The notes beneath the pieces were generated by a model, which had not been told where the DNA came from, made no database searches, and saw only the letters and a program-made list of their open reading frames with translations. Made by a program: the position numbers and the translations under genes. Shown here piece by piece: positions 9,248 to 15,784 of a stretch of 42,188 nucleotides of DNA; position 1 is the first letter of the stretch; every line of letters starts with the position of its first letter. This DNA is from an uncultured Lachnospiraceae bacterium (lineage in GTDB: Bacteria > Bacillota > Clostridia > Lachnospirales > Lachnospiraceae), in assembly GCA_910586405.1 (NCBI GenBank), contig CAJUII010000015.1, positions 7,153 through 49,340 of the forward strand, written 5' to 3'.

Positions 9248-10387
9248 TTATGGATTGCATCTTTGACAGGGCTCATAACCCTGTTCAATGATTGTTGCCC
9301 TGCTCTCGGTCGAATCCTCTCGGTTTGATGCCGGCAACGCATTACAAGTAGGTTTATGAAACTTTTTGGATTTCGTATTCAACACATACGATATTTCATC
9401 CTGACCTGATTCCTCTTTTGCCGTTGAAGATTTCTTCGTGTCAGATTTCTGACTCGGCGCTTTCCATACAGATCCATTTCCATTCGGCTCCCCAGCCTGC
9501 CATGTATCTGATTCAGGAACGTTAAAGGTTATCTTGTCCCCGTCAGAGGTCGCTATGATCGTACCCTCTTCATCTGTCCTGTAGACCTTTACGCCATTCA
9601 TCCGAAATGTGTTGAGTGTCTGTGCATGTGGATGCCCATAGGAATTGTCTTCGCCGCAGCTAATGACAGCGCTCGTCGGGCTGACAGCCTCGAAAAATTC
9701 CTCGGAAGTAGCAGTCTTGCTGCCATGATGGCCTGCCTTGTATACATCTGCGGAAACATCCAGACCATTTTGCAAAATGTCCTGTTCGGCATCTTCCTCC
9801 GCATCACCTGTAAACAGAAAACGATTCTTACCGTTCTGAATCAAGAGTGCAATCGATGCATCATTGGGATTTGTATAGGTATCGTTTGGCGCCAGGATTG
9901 TAATTTCTGCTGTTCCCAGAGAATACTTGGCACCTACCTTCGGTGTTGTCTTTTTCAGATGCTTGTTGTCAAGCGCCTGTATCAACTTCTGATATGTCTT
10001 ATTATCTTTTTCAAAATTAGATACAAACACTTTGTCAATATTAAATTTCGTGATAATGACTGGTGCCCCGCCGATATGGTCTGAGTCTGGATGTGTCAGA
10101 ACCAGATAATCAAGCTTTTTGATTTTCTGTTTTTGAAGATAATTCTGAATTGCCGTTCCCTCTACAGCTTCGCCTGTGTCGATCAACATGGACTGCCCTT
10201 CGCATGTGATCAGCGTCGAATCTCCCTGTCCGACATCGATGAAATGCACCTCCATTATACCTGCTTTCTCATCTTCTGTCTTCGACACGGAAGCCTGCGT
10301 CATCATAGAATTAATGAATATTCCACCGCCAACAATGATGGCTGTCACCAAAAACAAATTCAACAATTGTCTATATATTTTTTTCAT
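9248..10387 (-). CDS. Membrane-anchored metallo-beta-lactamase-fold hydrolase (ComEC C-terminal type)
   Basis: The start is the ATG at 10387, preceded by AGGAGGTACAAC; the longer frame from 10459 would run through a promoter palindrome. The product has 379 residues. Residues 8-30 form an uncleaved or cleavable signal-anchor, so the enzyme faces outside. The MBL fold follows: FIDVGQGDSTLI, metal ligands in THPDSDHIGG (His99, Asp103, His104), FTGDAEEDAE, and AGHHGSKTAT. This is the set seen in the extracellular domain of the DNA-uptake protein ComEC and in secreted competence-like hydrolases. The C-terminus carries a Ser/Lys linker and then FHKPTCNALP ... EPCQRCNP, an Ada-like metal-binding motif also seen on Firmicutes extracellular nucleases. 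Hydrolysis of nucleic acid or phosphodiester is likely; the substrate is not shown. Confidence 0.85.
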   Translation of the reverse strand: MKKIYRQLLNLFLVTAIIVGGGIFINSMMTQASVSKTEDEKAGIMEVHFIDVGQGDSTLITCEGQSMLIDTGEAVEGTAIQNYLQKQKIKKLDYLVLTHPDSDHIGGAPVIITKFNIDKVFVSNFEKDNKTYQKLIQALDNKHLKKTTPKVGAKYSLGTAEITILAPNDTYTNPNDASIALLIQNGKNRFLFTGDAEEDAEQDILQNGLDVSADVYKAGHHGSKTATSEEFFEAVSPTSAVISCGEDNSYGHPHAQTLNTFRMNGVKVYRTDEEGTIIATSDGDKITFNVPESDTWQAGEPNGNGSVWKAPSQKSDTKKSSTAKEESGQDEISYVLNTKSKKFHKPTCNALPASNREDSTESRATIIEQGYEPCQRCNP

Positions 10388-10403
10388 GTTGTACCTCCTA
10401 AAA

Positions 10404-10459
10404 CAGTGCAAGGGCAATTTGGATATTAATAGTATATCCTTGCCCTTGCACTGCGTCAA
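10404..10459 (-). promoter_or_regulatory. Sigma-A-type promoter embedded in a long palindrome upstream of the MBL gene
   Basis: On the minus strand, -35 TTGACG (10454-10459), a 17-base spacer and -10 TATACT (10431-10436) point at the MBL gene. The spacer is mostly the left arm of a perfect 14-bp inverted repeat, CAGTGCAAGGGCAA; its partner occupies 10404-10417 in the leader, just before the ribosome binding site. An inner repeat GGATAT/ATATCC adds six pairs, with a 3-base bulge. As RNA from upstream, the same sequence is a hairpin followed by TTTT, so it can also end transcription of the InlB-repeat gene. Confidence 0.65.
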
Positions 10460-10485
10460 TACTCCTTATCAAATTTCCTTCTTTA

Positions 10486-10911
10486 TCAAAACCGCGTCAC
10501 ACATTCTTTCTCGCGATACCAGCCAGCAAACGTGTAACCATTCTCGACTAGCTCTTCTGGCTTGGTCAACTGTTCACCGTTCTTTATAATGACTGGCGCA
10601 ATCTGCGTCCCATATCCCTGCATTTGAAATGTTACGATAAATTTGTTTGCTGTCCCCAGTTCTTCTTGAAAATACACTAAATTCCTGTCGTAAACGTTCC
10701 CTTCTCTATCATAGACGCAAAGACGAACTGTACCATACTTGGCTAAAACTGCAAGCTGGCTTTGATCTAATAATACTTGCGCTACACGATTGCTTGTATT
10801 ATTTCCACTGTAAAGTGTTTCGGCAATTTCCCCAATAGAATGTATTTCCCATGAACCACCTGCGGGTATCTGTGTTCTCCACACCATCATAAAGTGATCT
10901 GAAAATGACAA
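10486..10911 (-). CDS. Short protein ending in an incomplete InlB B-repeat
   Basis: The protein has 141 residues, starting at a TTG (10911) with AGGGGG 12 bases upstream; no ATG or GTG start is available between the upstream stop and the conserved part. It has no signal peptide. Residues 1-85 are unrecognised (VWRTQIPAGGSWEIHSIGEI ... VRLCVYDREGNVYDRNLVYF). Residues about 89-141 match a Listeria-Bacteroides (InlB B) repeat: FIVTFQMQGYGTQIAP, then GYTFAGWYREKECVTRF. These repeats normally end with a further strand reading LYAKW or similar, which is missing. The stop follows a TTTT run, and skipping one T would extend the frame through the downstream palindrome without completing the repeat. 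It is small, possibly a degraded end of a larger surface protein, and divergent from the FliD-like gene. Confidence 0.5.
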   Translation of the reverse strand: MSFSDHFMMVWRTQIPAGGSWEIHSIGEIAETLYSGNNTSNRVAQVLLDQSQLAVLAKYGTVRLCVYDREGNVYDRNLVYFQEELGTANKFIVTFQMQGYGTQIAPVIIKNGEQLTKPEELVENGYTFAGWYREKECVTRF

Positions 10912-10930
10912 AATACACGTTGTCCCCCTA

Positions 10931-10956
10931 TAACTTTGAGACGAATCTGCCGATAA
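10931..10956 (+). promoter_or_regulatory. Candidate sigma-D (flagellar sigma-28) promoter
   Basis: The box GCCGATAA at 10949-10956 equals the Bacillus subtilis sigma-D -10 consensus. TAAC at 10931-10934 (consensus TAAA) lies 14 bases upstream; the usual spacing is about 15, and ATAA one base earlier gives exactly 15. It is 30 bases before the start of a FliD-like gene, which fits flagellar-regulon control. Confidence 0.6.
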
Positions 10957-10986
10957 TATTTATATACTGATTTAGGAGGGATTTTT

Positions 10987-11979
10987 ATGACACTTCAATA
11001 TACACCTACACAACTGATTCACAAAATATCACAAAACAATTTTTCTTACACAACATCCCGTACCAAGAAAATAACAGAAACCGATACGAACATTGGAAAT
11101 CTGAATGATAAGTCTGAATCATTAAAGAAAAGTCTGAAAAAATTAAAACGATACTCCTCGGGCGGCACCTCAAAGGATATGCTCGAAAAACACCTGACAG
11201 ACTTTTTGAAGTCTTACAATGATATGAAGGAAAGCTCCGAGTCCGTCACAGACAAAGATGTACAGAACCAGCTCGCAAAGCTCGATAAACTGTTCACTGA
11301 CCACAAGAAAGAATTGAGAAAAATTGGTGTTGAACAAGTATATGGAAAATATACCTTGGACAGCAAAACCTTTGAAGATGCCAAGGATAAGAACATTGAA
11401 TCTGTCTTAACTGGTTATGATTCCTTTCTTGGCAAGGCCGATAAGATCATGCGCAAGCTGGACGAGACTGCCGGAGATGCTCTTTATGATATTGTAGAGC
11501 GCAAGATAAGCAGCACTACGCAGTACAATGAAAAAGATCTCGTACTTGCTTCCTGCGCAACTTTGGCATCTGTATCAGAATCAGCCCTGAATAAATACAA
11601 CCCCTTTGTTCAGGCTGGAAACTATTCAGAAATTAAAGATTCCATCCTAGACACGCTGGATTACTTTGCTGATTCAACTATGAATATCTTTCATGTTCAG
11701 TCTGACAAGAGTGACTCGGTTGACAACTATTACAAGTTATGTCTCGAGAACAAGGATACACTTGCAAAAGTTGGACTGATTTTTGACGGTGATACAAAGT
11801 CGATGACTTTTGATGACACCATTGATATGACCACCAGTGATTTCAAAACTGCCTACAATGCGCTGTTTGGTGACAATGCAGATTTTCGAAAAGATGTGTC
11901 CGCATACTGTAAGGATATTATCAATGATACTCTCCAACCGGAAAAAATTGGTGTATCCCTCATCGATATGCAAGTTTAA
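10987..11979 (+). CDS. FliD-like (flagellar cap-related) protein, probably of the sigma-D regulon
   Basis: The protein has 330 residues, with TTAGGAGGG before the ATG at 10987. It has no signal peptide or membrane segment and is rich in Lys, Asp and Ser, largely helical with coiled-coil-like stretches at residues 28-56 and 80-108. Two segments follow a pattern seen near the FliD C-terminal domain: LRKIGVEQVYGKYTLDSKTF (about 110-130) and LAKVGLIFDGDTKSMTFDDT (about 259-279), each followed by a helix; the second reads on to YNALFGD. LTDFLKSYNDM near residue 70 resembles the FliD helix AVxxFVxxYN. No other flagellar gene lies nearby and a whole FliD would be longer, so this is an orphan relative. 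The sigma-D-type promoter is the strongest support. An unrelated helical protein remains possible. Confidence 0.5.
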   Translation: MTLQYTPTQLIHKISQNNFSYTTSRTKKITETDTNIGNLNDKSESLKKSLKKLKRYSSGGTSKDMLEKHLTDFLKSYNDMKESSESVTDKDVQNQLAKLDKLFTDHKKELRKIGVEQVYGKYTLDSKTFEDAKDKNIESVLTGYDSFLGKADKIMRKLDETAGDALYDIVERKISSTTQYNEKDLVLASCATLASVSESALNKYNPFVQAGNYSEIKDSILDTLDYFADSTMNIFHVQSDKSDSVDNYYKLCLENKDTLAKVGLIFDGDTKSMTFDDTIDMTTSDFKTAYNALFGDNADFRKDVSAYCKDIINDTLQPEKIGVSLIDMQV

Positions 11980-12007
11980 TTCTGTAAAAGAACTAGCACA
12001 CAATGCT

Positions 12008-12040
12008 AAAAGAGTGTCAAAATTCATTGACACTCTTTTT
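12008..12040 (+). terminator. Rho-independent terminator after the FliD-like gene
   Basis: A perfect stem AAAAGAGTGTCAA / TTGACACTCTTTT with a 6-base loop and a TTTTT run on the plus strand. It is rich in A on the other side, so it may also serve the convergent GH127 gene, which ends at 12068. Confidence 0.9.
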
Positions 12041-12067
12041 AAATTCCGTAAATTGCGGCATATCGAT

Positions 12068-14212
12068 TTAATCACACCGTATCCACACACTCATTTCACC
12101 TTCACCGCGGTTACACCATGTATAGTATGGAATCAACCTCAAGGTCACTTCCTCATAGCGCACAGGCACATAATCCCTGTATAATGTCCCGCTCTCTGGC
12201 TGCCGCGTCACCTGCCTTTTTCCGGGAATCTTTAAGACAGCCATCCAATGCCCTAACTCGTCTGTCTCTTCCACAGCTATATTCTGACAACCTGCACCAA
12301 TCCGCTCAGCATCTGCTTTGCACAGATGCAAGTCTCTCCCATTGTCTGCCTCCTCCATACAGTACACAATAGGTCCTCTTGTGAACGCTACCTTTCCGAT
12401 ATCCTCGCGCACCCGCTCATCTGCCGATACCATGCGCACTTCCATTCCAAAATTCACTGAGATACAATCGCCCTCCTGCCACGCTCCAGGCAAATACAGA
12501 TATCCATCTCGCACAGACACATTCGCTAAGCCGCCCGGTGAGACCTGAAGCATTTCACCGCATGTTCCCCATGTGATTTCCGTCGTTCTCCCGCCGCAGA
12601 CCACTTTGGCGCTTCCGCTGCCACTCCACCCGGGAATGCGCATTGCCAAAGTACATGAAACTGTCTCCTGCGCCTGCATCTTGACAGACACATGGCCATC
12701 CCACGGCATCTTTGTCTCCACTTGCAGATGAAGCTCCTGCCCGTCAACCGTTTTTGTCAGTACACTGCCTATATACAAATGAAACCAAAGTGTGTCCGCG
12801 CATTCCGTATAGGCATAGGATGCGACGGAGCTGACAATGCGTGCGATATTTGGCGGGCAGCAGGCACAGCCAAACCACTTTTGACGAACAGGCTTTACAT
12901 GGCTCTTCCTGATGTCCTTGTGACATGCCTCCGGCACGACCTCCAAAGGATTCACATAGAAGAAGCTCTTGCCATCCAGCGCCATACCACTCAGCACCGT
13001 ATTGTACAGCGCCAGCTCACAGACATCGGCATAACGGCTTTCTGCCTTGATTTCAAGCATCCGCCGCGCGAAGAATGCCAGCCCAATCGCCGCGCAGGTC
13101 TCGGAGTAAATCGTGTCGTTTGGCAAGTCGAACGGAAATGAGAATGACTCGCCGTGACTCGTTCCGCCGATTCCGCCAGTCACATAGAGCTTTTCTCTGA
13201 CGATGTTGTCCCAGAGCCGCCTGCAAGCCGCATACATCGTATCATCCGCCGTCAGGCGCGCCACATCCGCCATGCCCGAATACAGATAGACCGCCCGGAC
13301 CGCATGTCCCACTGCCTCGTCCTGTTCACGGACAGGTTTGTGCGCCTGATAGTAGTCATACCGCTCCTCATGCGCATCGAATTTTGGCAGTTGATTCTCC
13401 CTGCCTTCAAGCACTGCACGTCTCTGTTCTTCCGCATCAAAGTAATACGGCTTTGTCCCTCGCTGATTCAGGAAAAACTGGCTGAGCTTCAAATATCTGT
13501 TGTCACCTGTCACCTCATAGAGCCGAACCAGCGCCATTTCAGCAATCTCATGACCGGGATATCCTTTACATTGCGCCTCCTGTAGGCCGAAATAAGTGTC
13601 CACATAATCGGCATACCGACGCGCTGCATTCAAGAGTTTATCCTTACCAGTAGCTTGATAGTACGCGACAGCGCCCTCGATCAGATGTCCCAGACAATAC
13701 AGCTCATGATGGTCTTTGAGATTGGTAAATGCCCTGTCCATACCATTGATAATATAGTATGTATCCAAGTATCCATTCTCGAGCTGTGCCGCACACACAA
13801 TATCAATCGCTTCGTCCGCAGTCTGCTCAAGCTGTTCATCTGGATGCTGCGTAAGAGAGTATCCCACTGCCTCGATCCACTTGCTAAAATCACTGTCCTG
13901 AAATACAAAGCCATAAAATTTATCGGGTTCTGGATTTTGTGGGTCGTCAGGAAGCGCCTCAAATCCCCGAAATGTATAGGCAGGCGGCACATAGGCCCCA
14001 CCCTTCTCACGCTTCATTTGCATCATGCGCCCTGCCGCTCTGAAATTGTGCATACAGTAGCTTGGCGCCGCATCAGGGATTCGGTCATTCAGCGCCTCCC
14101 ACTGATACGGAATCACCTCCCTGCGCACAAGCTCCTGTTCCCTGTGCCAGAACGCGTCCGTGACAGTCACCTGTTTTAAATCTAATGGTTTACTGAAATT
14201 TTTTTTATCCAT
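12068..14212 (-). CDS. Glycoside hydrolase family 127 (probable beta-L-arabinofuranosidase)
   Basis: The protein has 714 residues, with GGGAGGAG before the ATG at 14212. There is no signal peptide, so it acts in the cytoplasm on imported oligosaccharides. The family removes beta-L-arabinofuranose from plant glycoprotein and pectin-type glycans, using a Cys nucleophile held by zinc. The matching residues are visible: Glu355 in SHGESFSF, Glu371 and Cys373 in IYSETCAAIG, and Cys449, Cys451 and Cys452 in GCACCPPN. They keep almost the spacing of Bifidobacterium longum HypBA1 (Glu322, Glu338, Cys340, Cys415, Cys417, Cys418). An (alpha/alpha)6 barrel occupies roughly residues 20-460 and beta-sandwich domains follow. 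It stands alone, without transporter or regulator genes beside it. It has its own promoter at 14299-14327. Confidence 0.9.
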   Translation of the reverse strand: MDKKNFSKPLDLKQVTVTDAFWHREQELVRREVIPYQWEALNDRIPDAAPSYCMHNFRAAGRMMQMKREKGGAYVPPAYTFRGFEALPDDPQNPEPDKFYGFVFQDSDFSKWIEAVGYSLTQHPDEQLEQTADEAIDIVCAAQLENGYLDTYYIINGMDRAFTNLKDHHELYCLGHLIEGAVAYYQATGKDKLLNAARRYADYVDTYFGLQEAQCKGYPGHEIAEMALVRLYEVTGDNRYLKLSQFFLNQRGTKPYYFDAEEQRRAVLEGRENQLPKFDAHEERYDYYQAHKPVREQDEAVGHAVRAVYLYSGMADVARLTADDTMYAACRRLWDNIVREKLYVTGGIGGTSHGESFSFPFDLPNDTIYSETCAAIGLAFFARRMLEIKAESRYADVCELALYNTVLSGMALDGKSFFYVNPLEVVPEACHKDIRKSHVKPVRQKWFGCACCPPNIARIVSSVASYAYTECADTLWFHLYIGSVLTKTVDGQELHLQVETKMPWDGHVSVKMQAQETVSCTLAMRIPGWSGSGSAKVVCGGRTTEITWGTCGEMLQVSPGGLANVSVRDGYLYLPGAWQEGDCISVNFGMEVRMVSADERVREDIGKVAFTRGPIVYCMEEADNGRDLHLCKADAERIGAGCQNIAVEETDELGHWMAVLKIPGKRQVTRQPESGTLYRDYVPVRYEEVTLRLIPYYTWCNRGEGEMSVWIRCD

Positions 14213-14246
14213 TTTTGTGCTCCTCCCTTATCGTTTTCTCAATCAC

Positions 14247-14259
14247 GCAACGATGTTGC
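14247..14259. promoter_or_regulatory. Small palindrome in the GH127 leader
   Basis: GCAAC-GAT-GTTGC is a perfect 5-bp inverted repeat around a 3-base centre, between the GH127 promoter and its ribosome binding site. Its place suits a repressor operator, and the form resembles LacI-family half-sites. No regulator gene is adjacent, so this is only a candidate. Confidence 0.3.
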
Positions 14260-14298
14260 TTGAATCATTCTCATCCTGCTTTATTCTCACATATCCCC

Positions 14299-14327
14299 AT
14301 TATACAAAAGCCACTGCCAATTAACAA
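14299..14327 (-). promoter_or_regulatory. Sigma-A promoter of the GH127 gene
   Basis: On the minus strand, -35 TTGTTA (14322-14327), a 17-base spacer and -10 TATAAT (14299-14304) lie about 87 bases upstream of the GH127 start. Confidence 0.7.
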
Positions 14328-14402
14328 GTGCATCCTGGGCATAAAAATAAAGTCAAAACAAAACGATCACAAAAAATAAAAATTACAGGAAAAAACATAC
14401 AC

Positions 14403-14431
14403 GTTTATTTTATAAAAAAATCCATATACTA
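14403..14431 (+). promoter_or_regulatory. Candidate forespore (sigma-F/sigma-G type) promoter of spoIVB
   Basis: GTTTA (14403-14407) and CATATACTA (14423-14431), 15 bases apart, resemble the sigma-F/G elements GTATA and CATACTA. In Bacillus subtilis spoIVB is transcribed in the forespore by these factors. The match is imperfect and the region is AT-rich. Confidence 0.4.
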
Positions 14432-14467
14432 CATTCGTACAATAGCGCAAAGTAAGGTAGTGAATGG

Positions 14468-15721
14468 ATGAAATCAGAGAAAATCAGACAGCGATATCTT
14501 TTATTTTTATATGTTTTTCTAGGGTTTGCAATCGGACTGTTCTGCTGGGCAACCTATGCGTATTATCAGAGCAGTGTCCCTAGTACGATTAGTATTAAGG
14601 CAGGGACATGCGAAGAAATCAATCTGGGCGTTCCAGCATCCGGGATTCTGAGCACAGACTCCGACACTGTGCTGGCTCTCAACCAGCCGCTGACGATTGT
14701 AGCCGGCCAAACAACAAGCTCTTATCAAATGCGGCTAAAGCTATTTGGTCTGGTGCCGCTCAAAGATGTGGACATACAGGTCATTGAGAACACGATGCTG
14801 ACGCCAGTAGGACGTCCGATCGGTATCTATGTCAAAACGCAGGGGGTGCTGGTGGTTGACACTGGCAGCTTCGAGGGCGCTGGCGGCGACAAGCACGCGC
14901 CCTCCGAGTATAAGCTTCAATCAGGGGATTATCTGACAGCGATGGACGGCGTGGCGATCAATGACAAGAAGCAGATTCGAACCTATGTAGAAAATGGAAA
15001 TGGAGAGGAAATCATCTTTCAGGTTTCCAGAAAAGATGAACTGATTCAGGTAAAGATTAAGCCGGAAACAGACGAAAACAATGTTTATAAAATGGGCGCA
15101 TGGCTGCGGGACAGTGCACAGGGCATTGGCACTATGACCTACATCGATGGTCAAAATCGTTTTGGCGCGCTGGGTCATGGCATTAATGACATGGATACCG
15201 GAGAGTTATTGAAACTTGGCAGCGGACTTTTATATCACACAGAAATCGTGGCAGTCAAGCGCGGTGAACGGGGCAATCCAGGTGAGCTCACTGGCGTGAT
15301 CGAATACAAACCAGATCAAGTCTCCGGTGTGATTGTGGACAATACAGTCCAGGGCATCTATGGCATGGCAAACGCAGATCTTCTAAATGAATACACGATG
15401 AACAGTCCACCGCTGCCCATTGCCTTAAAGCAGGAAGTGTCTACAGGTCCGGCACAAATTTTATGTACAATCAATGGCGAAGCAAAGTACTATGCTATAG
15501 AGCTGACAAAGCTGACACCGGGAAAGGATGCTGTAAACCGTCAGATATCCCTGGAAGTTACCGACCCTGAACTCCTGTCTCTGACAGGGGGCATAGTACA
15601 GGGAATGAGCGGAGCACCCATCATACAAAACGGAAGGTTTGTTGGCGCCGTCACCCACGTACTTGTACAGGACAGCACAAAAGGCTACGGCATCTTTATT
15701 GAAGATATGCTGGCACACTAG
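14468..15721 (+). CDS. spoIVB: SpoIVB, forespore signalling serine peptidase
   Basis: The protein has 417 residues; the ATG at 14468 has AAGG about 13 bases upstream. SpoIVB is made in the forespore, crosses into the space between the two membranes and cleaves SpoIVFA, freeing SpoIVFB to process pro-sigma-K. Visible features: an N-terminal membrane anchor (residues 10-32), a PDZ domain (about 105-195, with PIGIYVKTQGVLVV and LQSGDYLTAMDG), and the S55 peptidase domain with GALGHGI (His237) and GMSGAPIIQ (Ser381), matching His236 and Ser378 of Bacillus subtilis. Normally recN-spoIVB-spo0A are consecutive. Here spoIVB lies about 6 kb beyond the end of recN, on the opposite strand, and spo0A is not next to it. 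Confidence 0.95.
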   Translation: MKSEKIRQRYLLFLYVFLGFAIGLFCWATYAYYQSSVPSTISIKAGTCEEINLGVPASGILSTDSDTVLALNQPLTIVAGQTTSSYQMRLKLFGLVPLKDVDIQVIENTMLTPVGRPIGIYVKTQGVLVVDTGSFEGAGGDKHAPSEYKLQSGDYLTAMDGVAINDKKQIRTYVENGNGEEIIFQVSRKDELIQVKIKPETDENNVYKMGAWLRDSAQGIGTMTYIDGQNRFGALGHGINDMDTGELLKLGSGLLYHTEIVAVKRGERGNPGELTGVIEYKPDQVSGVIVDNTVQGIYGMANADLLNEYTMNSPPLPIALKQEVSTGPAQILCTINGEAKYYAIELTKLTPGKDAVNRQISLEVTDPELLSLTGGIVQGMSGAPIIQNGRFVGAVTHVLVQDSTKGYGIFIEDMLAH

Positions 15722-15746
15722 CAATCCGATTTGAAAAACGCACAAA

Positions 15747-15779
15747 AAAGCGTGTCTGGGAAACTCTCAAACACGCTTT
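15747..15779. terminator. Terminator between spoIVB and the RND efflux gene
   Basis: AAAGCGTGT (15747-15755) pairs with ACACGCTTT (15771-15779). It is followed on the plus strand by TAATTATTATTT and preceded by an A-run that gives a T-run on the minus strand. It sits between convergent genes and probably works both ways. Confidence 0.75.
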
Positions 15780-15784
15780 AATTA

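Noticed and set aside
10404..10453. Invertible promoter switch
   Set aside because: The arms are only 22 bases apart, far shorter than known recombinase-inverted promoters, and no invertase gene is nearby; operator or terminator roles fit better.
14229..14245. Catabolite-responsive element (cre) near the GH127 start
   Set aside because: TGAGAAAACGATAA has the central CG displaced by two bases from the cre consensus.
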